DNA from: Bdellovibrio reynosensis
GTDB lineage: Bacteria; Bdellovibrionota; Bdellovibrionia; Bdellovibrionales; Bdellovibrionaceae
Assembly (NCBI RefSeq): GCF_022814725.1
Contig: NZ_CP093442.1
Location: 1,302,001 to 1,366,000, forward strand
DNA length: 64,000 bases
Direction: 5' to 3'
Shown: positions 27,146 through 35,319 of the stretch, in pieces
Numbering within the stretch: position 1 is the first letter of the stretch
How the letters are laid out: each line of letters starts with the position of its first letter
Position numbers and translations under genes: made by a program
The notes under the pieces: generated by a model
Databases searched by the model: none
What the model saw: only the letters and a program-made list of their open reading frames with translations
What the model was told of the DNA's origin: nothing

Positions 27146-27634
27146 TCAATGTCTTGGATTCTTTTCGGGATTAAGATCAAACATCGCTTTGTCGGTTTCC
27201 ATATCCACAGGGACAGAGTTGTTTTCGTGGATGATCATCCACTTCCCGTTTTGTTTTTTTAAGCCTGCTGTATAGCGAGCAAAGACATTCATGGTCTGTC
27301 CTTTGTCATCTGCAAAATTCATGTGCGTGACAGCAAAAAATATCGCCAAGTCCTCGCTGACAAAAGTTTTTTGGTAGACAAATTCATACTGAACCGCGCC
27401 TTGGGTGTATTGTTCAAACATTTCCCAGTTCTTGCGATACTCTTGGGCCCCTTCGATTTTCATTGGTGGCATAAGATCAAATGCAACCACATCGGGAGCG
27501 TAACAGGATAGAATTTTCTCGATATCTCGTGAACGAATGCCGTCGGCCCATTGATCCATCAGGGCACGCACTTCAGCTTCCGCAGAAGCACTTGATCTAT
27601 TTTTATTTACTTGGGCATTGGTTTGTGGTTCCAA
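27146..27634 (-). CDS. SnoaL/ketosteroid-isomerase-like protein
   Basis: This 162-aa protein of the NTF2-like superfamily (YybH/SgcJ type) has the helix EVRALMDQWADGIRSRDIEKILSCYAPDVVAFD and the strand set GAVQYEFVYQKTF, LAIFFAVTHMNFA, NVFARYTAGL and GKWMIIHENNSVPVD. The closing HENNSVP motif is common in this group. It is a single gene, convergent with the large surface lipoprotein only four bases away. Confidence 0.85.
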   Translation of the reverse strand: MEPQTNAQVNKNRSSASAEAEVRALMDQWADGIRSRDIEKILSCYAPDVVAFDLMPPMKIEGAQEYRKNWEMFEQYTQGAVQYEFVYQKTFVSEDLAIFFAVTHMNFADDKGQTMNVFARYTAGLKKQNGKWMIIHENNSVPVDMETDKAMFDLNPEKNPRH

Positions 27635-27736
27635 AGGACCTCCGTGGGTTTTCCGCCTATAATGGCAGGAAAATAAAGGTGATCAATTGACCTTGGAAAA
27701 AAGCAGAATGACTTTTATGCAGCTCTACAAAAAGTT

Positions 27737-29230
27737 TTATTCAAACTTAATGGATCCCTTCCATTGCGGATCATCAGTCCAAAAGAAGCTAGTGAAATGG
27801 GAAATCATTTTATCGCGCAGCTCTTCGCGGGATTTTTTATTTTCATCACTCCATGCGAAACGCAGAAAGTTTTCGTTGTGGGTGTCAAAATTTCCTAAGA
27901 AAAATGCAACATCCAATCCATGGACTGCTCCGAAGACTTCATTCCATGGATAAGGTGTTTCATCCCAAGCAAATGTATATCGATACGTAGGAGTATAAAC
28001 TTTGGCACCCAGGTAAAGTTTAAACAAAGTGTTTTCTAGAGCTAGGGAGCTTGACTTAGTCATTGCCTTAAATTTCAACGGATGCACCGACAATAGGTCA
28101 TCGATCTCAAGACCCTTTGGTGTCTTTTGAATCCATTGCCACAATTCTTGCTGCGTGGGTTTTAAGAAAGAACTTCCCACCATGTAAGTGCCTTCATCCC
28201 TAGTTAACCCCATGATCAAAGGAACTTGCTGAAAGTCCCCTAAAGCGGCGCCCTCAAGGCCGTGGGGAAAGACAGTTCCATCATGAATATGTTGAATTGG
28301 AATGGTAAAGTCTTGGGCTTTGATGATTTCTTCGGTGCTACGGGAATATAAAAACTCTCGCAGATATTTTTCGCTTTTTGATTTTATAAAATCTTGGGCA
28401 TCATCATTGTTATTAGCAAGACCTGCGTTGACTATAAGATTTTTCAAAAAATCATCGGCGCGGCATTCAGCAATTTTTCGCGGGTAAGAATTTGGAAGCC
28501 CAGAAGAACATATAGCTTTATGAAATAAATTTTTCGATAATGGCGTTTGCAGTAAACCCCATACATTCATACAACCCGCAGATTGTCCCATGATCGTGAC
28601 ATTGTTAGAATCGCCACCAAAGGCCTGAATATTATCTTTCACCCAGCTCAACACTTGGATTAAATCCAAGGTGACGTAATTTCCGGATTGATCCAGTTTA
28701 TCGCCGCTATTGATTAACGGCGAAGCCATAGCGCCAAGCATGCCTAAGCGATAGTTCATGCTCACAAATACGATTTTGCTTTTTTCAGATAAATAAGCAC
28801 CATCATAGATAGGGTCTGAAGCCGTTCCCTTAAGGTTTGAGCCACCATGAATCCACACCACAACAGGAAGTTTTTCTTGAACTTTGCGAGGCTTCCAGAC
28901 ATTAAGGTAAAGACAGTCTTCCTTCCCAACCGGCTTATCAAATTCCGAAGCCGGAACACGGGAAAAGAAATTTCCTTTTTGCGGGCACGCGATGGCAAGT
29001 TCTTGGGCTTTCAAAACTCCTGACCAAGACTTTACCGCGCGCGGAGCTTTCCAACGTAAATTCCCTACTGGCGGCGCCGCATAGGGAATGCCTAAAAAAG
29101 CTTCGGTGTTTTTTAGTTGAAGTCCTTCAACCCATCCGTCTTGAACTTTGACTTGTGGATTTTCTAATCCGTGGGCTGTAAGAAAGACAAGACTTAGAAT
29201 TACTGAAACCATTAATGAAGTAAGTCGCAT
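27737..29230 (-). CDS. Exported type-B carboxylesterase
   Basis: This 497-aa protein has a signal peptide ending near AHGLENP. It is a para-nitrobenzyl-esterase/carboxylesterase: the oxyanion-hole motif VWIHGGSNLKG (about 125-138), the nucleophile elbow IMGQSAGC (Ser217), an acid in the LTRDEGT region and the catalytic His in GAVHGLD. Such enzymes cleave short-chain esters. The start chosen is the ATG six bases after GGGGG; eight codons upstream another ATG is open but less supported. The next gene begins about 125 bases away. Confidence 0.87.
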   Translation of the reverse strand: MRLTSLMVSVILSLVFLTAHGLENPQVKVQDGWVEGLQLKNTEAFLGIPYAAPPVGNLRWKAPRAVKSWSGVLKAQELAIACPQKGNFFSRVPASEFDKPVGKEDCLYLNVWKPRKVQEKLPVVVWIHGGSNLKGTASDPIYDGAYLSEKSKIVFVSMNYRLGMLGAMASPLINSGDKLDQSGNYVTLDLIQVLSWVKDNIQAFGGDSNNVTIMGQSAGCMNVWGLLQTPLSKNLFHKAICSSGLPNSYPRKIAECRADDFLKNLIVNAGLANNNDDAQDFIKSKSEKYLREFLYSRSTEEIIKAQDFTIPIQHIHDGTVFPHGLEGAALGDFQQVPLIMGLTRDEGTYMVGSSFLKPTQQELWQWIQKTPKGLEIDDLLSVHPLKFKAMTKSSSLALENTLFKLYLGAKVYTPTYRYTFAWDETPYPWNEVFGAVHGLDVAFFLGNFDTHNENFLRFAWSDENKKSREELRDKMISHFTSFFWTDDPQWKGSIKFE

Positions 29231-29355
29231 AACTGCCCCCGTCATGGGATTCAAGATAGACTTGGTTTCGGGACTGATTCAAAGAAAACTGATTAGAACA
29301 ACATCATCATGTTGTGCTGCATTTAATTATTGCGAAAATTCCCATGAAGTCTTGG

Positions 29356-29937
29356 TTATATCCAGTGGACTTCAACTGTTGCTTGAGTCTGCAATTCCTT
29401 TTCAGGGGGACGAATCGGTTTTACGGCGCGAAGCTCAACATGCATTTCTCTGACAACATTTCTGTAGTGTCTGATGCGATGAAAAAGTTCGGCTTGAGTC
29501 AATTGCCCATGCTCTGCCTGAGAAATAAAAAGCGTGATTTTTTCTGTGCGCCAATCACCAAGGTAACCATAATCAGCGCGCCAATAATAGGGCTGAGAAA
29601 AATAACCGAAGCTGCCAAGATAATAAGGGCGCACGTGGGTTGGATCCTCCCACGCGTCATCACTTGTTCCATAAGGAAGGCGAATTGTGAGTGATGCCTC
29701 TGGGGTCGCCACGCGGTGAAGCTCTTGCATCAGCGGCAAAGTGTCTTTGATATGCTCAAGCACGTGTTCCATTTTAAATTCGCTGATCGAGGAATTTTCA
29801 AACGGTAAAGGCATTTCCACACAACGGTCTAAATCAAACTCAAGATCAATTCCCCTCCCCTTTTTTAGATCTAAATTGATCCAACCTTCTAAAGGGAATC
29901 TGCCACATCCTAGGTTCAGTCTATTGGCCACTGTCAT
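29356..29937 (-). CDS. SAM-dependent methyltransferase
   Basis: This 193-aa class I methyltransferase has motif I RLNLGCGRFPLEGW (residues 6-19), an acidic strand end LDLKKGRG, and the FKMEHVLEHI helix of the methyltransferase-11/UbiE-type group. TPEASLTIRLPYG follows in motif IV-V position. The substrate is unknown. The first ATG sits right on CGGAG; a GTG two codons later is spaced better and could be the real start. Confidence 0.83.
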   Translation of the reverse strand: MTVANRLNLGCGRFPLEGWINLDLKKGRGIDLEFDLDRCVEMPLPFENSSISEFKMEHVLEHIKDTLPLMQELHRVATPEASLTIRLPYGTSDDAWEDPTHVRPYYLGSFGYFSQPYYWRADYGYLGDWRTEKITLFISQAEHGQLTQAELFHRIRHYRNVVREMHVELRAVKPIRPPEKELQTQATVEVHWI

Positions 29938-30065
29938 CTCCGTTGCTGCTTAAGGGGTATTACAGACTGGGAACTGCTGTAATGCAAGCCCGGGTAAGGT
30001 AACTAGAAACGTCACTTTTTTGGGGATATAAACAGCGATCAGGTCTATTAGCGATTTTAACCCAT

Positions 30066-30104
30066 ATTCGCTGGGTAAGGCCTTTGCATTGTAACCCAGC
30101 GAAT
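30066..30104 (+). promoter_or_regulatory. Leader hairpin upstream of a small exported protein
   Basis: ATTCGCTGGGT / ACCCAGCGAAT is a perfect 11-bp inverted repeat with a 17-base loop, followed by TTTTAAG. It ends nine bases before the GGAGG that precedes the next ATG. It could be an attenuator, an mRNA-stabilising leader or an operator. Confidence 0.5.
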
Positions 30105-30124
30105 TTTAAGTCGGAGGTTCTAAA

Positions 30125-30463
30125 ATGAAAGCCCTATTTGCAGCATTGGTTATGACCCTGTCCTTTTCCCAAGCATTTGCGGATGGATATATCACGTGCA
30201 CGGCTATTGACCCAGATAACGGTCAAAGAGACGACATCATGGCCCTAGAGGCTGACATCGCCTTTATCTTAACTGAAAAAGGTGACGACGGAGTCCTTTC
30301 CTATATCGGTGAAAAAAACGGAGTTCGCAATTTTTCGAATTCCAAAGTTCAGGTGATCATGAATAATAACGATCATACTGTGACCGTGATTCAAAGGGCC
30401 ACAGGCGCAAGCAAGGTCCACACCGAACTAAAATGTGTGGGATCAGGTGATGATATCGAATAA
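30125..30463 (+). CDS. Orphan small exported protein
   Basis: This 112-aa protein has a signal peptide (1-19, AFADGY). The mature part is beta-rich with two Cys residues (ITCTAID and ELKCVG) that could form a disulfide. No family is recognised. Strong GGAGG with ten bases to the ATG. It ends directly in a terminator stem that overlaps the stop codon. Confidence 0.75.
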   Translation: MKALFAALVMTLSFSQAFADGYITCTAIDPDNGQRDDIMALEADIAFILTEKGDDGVLSYIGEKNGVRNFSNSKVQVIMNNNDHTVTVIQRATGASKVHTELKCVGSGDDIE

Positions 30464-30492
30464 AAAAAGCCCCGAGAAGGGGCTTTTTTTTT
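30462..30492. terminator. Bidirectional terminator
   Basis: AAAAAAAGCCCC / GGGGCTTTTTTT has a five-base loop and long A and T runs on either side. It serves the 112-aa gene and the convergent 107-aa gene. Confidence 0.92.
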
Positions 30493-30494
30493 GA

Positions 30495-30818
30495 CTAGAA
30501 CGTTGAATAGCAACGGCTAGAAGTAATGACTTGGTCAGCGTCGCGGACCATGTAAAGGCAGCTATACTCTGAAGAGTGCAAATGAACACGAACATGAGGG
30601 ATCACATCCCCTTTAGGAGTGATCACTTGGGAAGGTTGAACTTCCACGTCTTGAACGTGAGCCAGGCTGCACATTTCGCTTAAAGCATATTTTTGGTGAG
30701 TCGCCACTGTGTTTAGGGCTTTCATAAATCTTTCTTTGTGTTCATATTTGCTGCAAAGGTCGCCAGCTAGGGCTGCAGAAGACACCAAGAAAATCATTGT
30801 CGCTAGTAAAAGACGCAT
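30495..30818 (-). CDS. Orphan small exported protein
   Basis: This 107-aa protein has a signal peptide (1-18, AALAGDLC). Four Cys residues (DLCSKY, EMCSLA, YSCLYM, SRCYS) probably pair as two disulfides. No family is recognised. AGGAG before the ATG. It is convergent with the 112-aa exported gene and shares its terminator. Confidence 0.73.
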   Translation of the reverse strand: MRLLLATMIFLVSSAALAGDLCSKYEHKERFMKALNTVATHQKYALSEMCSLAHVQDVEVQPSQVITPKGDVIPHVRVHLHSSEYSCLYMVRDADQVITSSRCYSTF

Positions 30819-31035
30819 TTTTTATCCTCCATTCGGGTTTAAAAGCCTGGGGAAGGTAATGGACGCAGCCTAAGTTCTCAATGACTATCCCCTGGAACCC
30901 ACAAATCGAAAATGCATTGAGAAAGAAAGAGCGGAGCCTTAGGGTGATATCCATTTGACGCGCTCCATTTCAAGTTTGAAAAGATATCTAAAATTCTTTC
31001 ACTTCTGACTCTATCTTTGCCCTTTTAAAGGCTTA

Positions 31036-31049
31036 GAATGTATACATTC
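31036..31049. promoter_or_regulatory. 14-bp perfect palindrome, candidate operator
   Basis: GAATGTATACATTC is a perfect even palindrome 30 bases before the ATG of the next gene. Its size and AT-rich centre are typical of a dimeric repressor site. No family can be named. Confidence 0.45.
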
Positions 31050-31079
31050 GTTGTAAACGTCCGCTAGAGAGAGGCCCAA

Positions 31080-31754
31080 ATGTCAGCAAAACCGTCATTC
31101 CGTGACAATGTTGATGAGAACATTAAAGAAGAATTCATGACTGTAACTTTAAGTATTTCAGAAATGCTTAAAGCTGAAGGCAAAACTGTTCGTCCCTTTC
31201 TTTCAGGCATTCCGTATTTCTCTCAGCTACCTGCAGAAAAAAAATTGAACGTTCTTCAACAAGTGCGCTTTTATCAAGAACTTTGCCAAAGCCACATCAG
31301 TGAAGGATATAAAATCAACGACAACCTTTCATTTACTTGGCGCGCGTTCCGCAAATTAGGTTTGACCCCAAGTTCAGATCTTTTCAATTACGTTGAAAAA
31401 GAAGATATCGTTGAGATTTATTCTAAAGACCAAATTCAACTTTTCAGAAACTTTAATTTCTTTGACTGCTGTTCGTACACTTTAGAAGAGCTGCACACGT
31501 TGGAATGGTGGACTTTGTTTGAGCGCGATGCTCAATACAACCAGATGATCTTAGATGAAGCTTTAAAGGCTATTTCTGGTGATGTTCACGAAACTTTTGA
31601 GCCAAACGTTCCTTGGCACCCATTGCGCGAGGCCCGCTCTGCTGAAAAGTTAACAATGCATATGGGAATTCGTCGTATGGCACCCGTCTATAAAAACAAA
31701 CGGGTTGAAGGATTGGTGGTTCTTGAAAGAGCCACTGTCTTGAATAAAGAATAA
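31080..31754 (+). CDS. Hypothetical cytoplasmic protein, weak PAS-like region
   Basis: This 224-aa protein has no signal. The N-terminal half is helical. A stretch from about 110 to 165 (YSKDQIQLFRNFNFFDCCSY, then TLEELHTLEWWTLFERD) has the rhythm of a PAS-type domain with a strand-helix pattern and Cys pair. That is only a suggestion. AGAGAGAGG before the ATG. It is single and ends at a terminator; the upstream palindrome may control it. Confidence 0.6.
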   Translation: MSAKPSFRDNVDENIKEEFMTVTLSISEMLKAEGKTVRPFLSGIPYFSQLPAEKKLNVLQQVRFYQELCQSHISEGYKINDNLSFTWRAFRKLGLTPSSDLFNYVEKEDIVEIYSKDQIQLFRNFNFFDCCSYTLEELHTLEWWTLFERDAQYNQMILDEALKAISGDVHETFEPNVPWHPLREARSAEKLTMHMGIRRMAPVYKNKRVEGLVVLERATVLNKE

Positions 31755-31777
31755 AAAGCCCTGAGAAGGGCTTTTTT
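31753..31777. terminator. Bidirectional terminator
   Basis: AAAAAGCCC / GGGCTTTTTT has a six-base loop and lies between convergent genes, ending both. Confidence 0.88.
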
Positions 31778-31781
31778 CATT

Positions 31782-33425
31782 TTACCAAGCTACTGACGCT
31801 TGTTCATTCAGATAGAAAATCATCGCTTCGTAATTTTTTGTAACGGCGGCAGAATAGCCTTCCCAATTATCAAAATAGGAGATCGCCCAGGCATATCCAG
31901 CCAGTGCTTCGGCGCCAGCCTTGCCACCATTAGGATGTCTGCGCAGAACGGATTGTTCTAGTTCATCGATCTTTCTTTTCCAACAGCGATTATGGTCGCG
32001 ATTGTTTGGATTGCCCCCGCATTCATATAGAAATGAAGTGTAGCTTGTCGGAAAAGCCGCTTTGTAAATCGAAGTGCCTTTTAAGAAATTGGACATCGAT
32101 AAAACCGCTTTTTCATATTGGTAAATCACGCAAGCAATAACCAAAGCTTTTTTACGAATGCACATCCACGTCGTGTACGAATCATAATTGTCTTTAAATT
32201 GCTGCATACTTAAAGCGATGCCATCTTTAATGTTCTGAGCACCATTTTTTTCTCGGTCCACCCGTTGCAACATGTGATCGGTTGTTCTTTGCACAGCCAA
32301 GTGGAAAATTTGTTTAGCTTGTCCCATGTCAGTAAACTTGGTGGGAAATTCTTCTTGGGGCTTGGGTTGAGGCTGCGGCGCAGGCGGCTCTGGAACGCGA
32401 GACGACTTGACCAAATCCCACACATACCAGGCCAGTTCTTCACGCAAATGACTTACTTGCTGCATATACCTAGAGCCAGAATTTGCTTCTAAGTAAGCAA
32501 GTGCATAAGCCAAGGCTTCAAAAGCCTGTGATGCATATTTGCCGGCAGTTGGATTTTTAAGTTTGATTCTTTCTTCCAGTGCTTCAATTTCCTCGGTCCA
32601 ACAAGTATTAAAATTGTTTGCGCTCTGGTCATTGCATTTTTCCGATAGTGAGTCAGATGATGAATGCAAGCTTGCCAGCTCTTTATCGAGGTCATGTTTA
32701 TAGTGAATGGTTCTGAATAAATTCGCTAGCTTTCTTAATTGCTGAATTTCACACTGTTCGTTCGCTCGTCCATTTTGCTGGCAAATGGCGCGCGTGAAGG
32801 GAAAGAAGTTTTGAATGAATTTATCCATTTCTTCTTTGATGGTAGGGCTTAGATCAGCATCACGGTCCACAGCCGCAATCGCACATTCTGCCGCTTCCGC
32901 CGCCCAGGTTTTTAGAAGTTCCTGATTTTCAATCAATCCTTCTCGGTCTTCGTGTTCTTCCTCAACTTCCTGACCAAGACAATTTGTGGGCTGTATTGGT
33001 TCTGTAACTTCACTTTTCAGAAACTCTAAAGTACGAGTGCATTCTGAAATCTTTAAACAAGAATCCAAGTCCACCTGATAGCCACCAAGTTCTGCAAAGC
33101 CTTCAAAGCTAGCCTCGTTGTCCGTGTACATAATAACGTAATAATATTTATTAGCCACTCGGCCTTGATCAAATTCGATAAGAATTTCTACGCGTGAATC
33201 CGCAAATCCTTCTTTAGCAAGATCAAATTTATACCAGCCATACCCTTGCGCTGTTTTATTGGCACAGTCCCCGGTCCAAACTGATTTATCCGGACGTTGC
33301 CAAACTAATTCGGAAGGATGAAGGACCGTGCAACTTGTTGGTGGTTTTGGTGGTAGCGGTGGACTGCCGGCAAATCCTATTTGGGAAAAATTAAAAAACA
33401 AAACAAACAGGAAGAGTTTTTTCAT
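31782..33425 (-). CDS. Exported MORN-like protein with duplicated helical domain, paralogue of the 359-aa protein
   Basis: This 547-aa protein has a signal peptide (1-19). The N-terminal domain (about 30-140) with WTGDCANKTAQGYGWYKF is clearly homologous to that of the 359-aa protein. Two helical domains follow (about 165-345 and 365-547), separated by a short Pro-rich linker (PEPPAPQPQPKPQ). Each carries the same signature (NPTAGKYASQAFEALAYAL and HPNGGKAGAEALAGYAWAI). It overlaps the upstream trypsin-like gene by four bases (ATGA), so the two are translationally coupled. Function unknown. Confidence 0.8.
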   Translation of the reverse strand: MKKLFLFVLFFNFSQIGFAGSPPLPPKPPTSCTVLHPSELVWQRPDKSVWTGDCANKTAQGYGWYKFDLAKEGFADSRVEILIEFDQGRVANKYYYVIMYTDNEASFEGFAELGGYQVDLDSCLKISECTRTLEFLKSEVTEPIQPTNCLGQEVEEEHEDREGLIENQELLKTWAAEAAECAIAAVDRDADLSPTIKEEMDKFIQNFFPFTRAICQQNGRANEQCEIQQLRKLANLFRTIHYKHDLDKELASLHSSSDSLSEKCNDQSANNFNTCWTEEIEALEERIKLKNPTAGKYASQAFEALAYALAYLEANSGSRYMQQVSHLREELAWYVWDLVKSSRVPEPPAPQPQPKPQEEFPTKFTDMGQAKQIFHLAVQRTTDHMLQRVDREKNGAQNIKDGIALSMQQFKDNYDSYTTWMCIRKKALVIACVIYQYEKAVLSMSNFLKGTSIYKAAFPTSYTSFLYECGGNPNNRDHNRCWKRKIDELEQSVLRRHPNGGKAGAEALAGYAWAISYFDNWEGYSAAVTKNYEAMIFYLNEQASVAW

Positions 33426-34237
33426 AGGTTGGCTCCATTAACCAAATAGGGTTTATAAAAATCTTGAACTGAAAACAGGTTTAACGATTTATCCCAACCG
33501 TGAAAATCATCCTTAGTTACCGCTAAATTTGAAATGGCAATTCCACACAAATGCAAACGGCCGCCCTGCTTAATAAACAACGGTCCCCCTGAATCCCCAA
33601 AATAGAAACTATTAGTTGGGCTTCTTAGGGTATAAATGGCTTCTTTGTTGGCCTGATCTATTTTGACATCTAGTCTTTTTAAAACTGGTGAAGAGGAACC
33701 AGTTTTAGAAGTCGCACCATAACCAGCAGCGGTCACTGGCGCACCCAATTTTATAACTCCATACCAGTCGCTAACGATCGGCACAGGTCTAAATGAAGAC
33801 GGAATGTCTTCATCAAGTAAAACAACGGCAATATCATAGTTTTGCCTATTCTTTTTTTCTGGAAAGTACTTGGGATGAATAATGTGATGAGCCGCTTTAT
33901 ACCTAATAGCTTTATCTAAGCCTTCACTATTACGATTAAAGATGACGGATATATTTACTTTCGCATCTGCTCGGTCCTTATCAAAACAATGGGCCGCTGA
34001 TAGCAAAACTCTCGGGGCAATAAGAACTGCTGTACAGCTTCCCGATTTTAATTTTACTCCATCCGCTAGAATAGTTATGCCTAGTTTTACTGTATGAAGG
34101 GCAATTTCATCGTTTTCAGCAACGATAGATCCACCTATGATTCCATTCGGATTTTGATCTGAGACTGAATGCCTTGGCGACGGCGCACACGATGTTAGAA
34201 GAAAAGAAATTAAAAGCAGACTTATTAAATATCTCAA
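33422..34237 (-). CDS. Trypsin-like serine protease lipoprotein
   Basis: This 271-aa protein has a lipoprotein signal (LLTSC, Cys17). It is an S1-family protease: the activation-type IIGG (33-36) and the triad His83 (SAAHC), Asp135 (NYDIAV) and Ser216 (GDSGGP). It would act in the periplasm or at the outer membrane. The start is TTG, supported by GGAG at the right distance. The next gene, the 547-aa paralogue, begins in its last four bases; a chaperone, inhibitor or substrate relation is possible but unproven. Confidence 0.9.
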   Translation of the reverse strand: MRYLISLLLISFLLTSCAPSPRHSVSDQNPNGIIGGSIVAENDEIALHTVKLGITILADGVKLKSGSCTAVLIAPRVLLSAAHCFDKDRADAKVNISVIFNRNSEGLDKAIRYKAAHHIIHPKYFPEKKNRQNYDIAVVLLDEDIPSSFRPVPIVSDWYGVIKLGAPVTAAGYGATSKTGSSSPVLKRLDVKIDQANKEAIYTLRSPTNSFYFGDSGGPLFIKQGGRLHLCGIAISNLAVTKDDFHGWDKSLNLFSVQDFYKPYLVNGANL

Positions 34238-34587
34238 TTTGATACTCCACTGGAGAACTAAAAAATGGACCCTCTAAATAGCCTCTTGTTGAGTTTTTAT
34301 CAAAGATAAAAGTAAGCTTTGATTGACCTTACAAGTGTTTAATGACGTCTTCCTTCGTGAAAAAAGTTCTTTCAGGCACCGATAACCCTCACCCTGACCC
34401 CCGCCATCACTAAAAAAGCTAGGTCCCTTTTCGCGGTCATCGGGGTTTTCATACTGGGTAAGGCATTCCGAAGTCGTTGGTGAAGACGGAATTACGGGAC
34501 CCCACGGTAACATTTGGGAAAAAGTGAAAAATCGCTATGAAGCATTAAAGCCTTCATTATTACCTTAAATTCAGATACTTTCCGGGA
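34238..34587. other. 350-base stretch without a confident gene
   Basis: It has no terminator, tRNA or strong promoter that I can see. On the plus strand a 56-codon frame (34398-34568) with no start reads like the C-terminus of a protein (VVGEDGITGPHGNIWEKV, then NRYEALKP), possibly a decayed gene fragment. A 79-codon minus frame in the same place has no recognisable features. Confidence 0.4.
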
Positions 34588-35280
34588 ATGAAGAAGATTC
34601 CTAAAAAATATCAGCCCAAAGGTTTTGAAATCCTGCATGAGGATTTAGACGTTATTGTCGGCAATAAAGCGCCGGGGATTCTTACTGTTGCTGCCAAATG
34701 GGAGCGTGAAAACACTGTTCACGGCGTTTTGAATCAATACATTCGTAAGGGAAATCCCCGCTCAACTAAATCCGTATTCGTGGTTCATCGCCTGGATCAA
34801 GCAACTTCCGGGGTTTTGATTTTTGCAAAAACTGAAGAGGTGCAACAGTTTTTGAAAAATAACTGGAAAGACACCAAAAAAACCTACTACGCCATCGTGC
34901 ACGGAAAGATGGAAAAGAAATCCGGCAGAATTCAAAGTTATCTGACTGAAGACGAAGATTACGTCGTTCATTCAAGCAAAACTTCGGAAGAAGGTAAACT
35001 TGCGATCACTGAGTATGAAGTTTTAAAAGAGACTGACAAATTTAGCTTAGTTAAAGTCAATTTGGTGACTGGCAAGAAAAACCAAATCCGTGTGCATTTT
35101 GCAGGCGAAGGCCATCCGCTTGTTGGTGACAGCAAATATGGAAAACCAAATGCGAGCTTTAAAGATTTAAGGCTGCATTCTGCAGAACTCGAATTCACTC
35201 ACCCGCATTCGAAAAAGCGCATGAACATCAAAGCCCCGGTGCCAGCGTACTTCCGAAGCTTGATAGATTTTGAATATTAG
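34588..35280 (+). CDS. RluA-family pseudouridine synthase
   Basis: This 230-aa protein has the RluA core with catalytic Asp70 in VVHRLDQATSG, the KTYYAIVHG strand, and VTGKKNQIRVHFAGEGHPLVGDSKYG, the classic RluA-type substrate strand. There is no S4 domain. It would modify rRNA or tRNA; the exact target is not readable from sequence. CCGGGA lies close to the ATG. This is the second RluA-family gene in the window and is more RluA/RluD-like than the TruC-like one. Confidence 0.9.
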   Translation: MKKIPKKYQPKGFEILHEDLDVIVGNKAPGILTVAAKWERENTVHGVLNQYIRKGNPRSTKSVFVVHRLDQATSGVLIFAKTEEVQQFLKNNWKDTKKTYYAIVHGKMEKKSGRIQSYLTEDEDYVVHSSKTSEEGKLAITEYEVLKETDKFSLVKVNLVTGKKNQIRVHFAGEGHPLVGDSKYGKPNASFKDLRLHSAELEFTHPHSKKRMNIKAPVPAYFRSLIDFEY

Positions 35281-35319
35281 ATATTAGTGATACGGAAGAG
35301 CAGCTTTCCAACCCCGAGT

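Noticed and set aside
34274-34513. 79-codon minus-strand frame in the gap before the RluA gene
   Set aside because: No ribosome site, no domain, odd composition; overlaps a better-looking remnant on the other strand.
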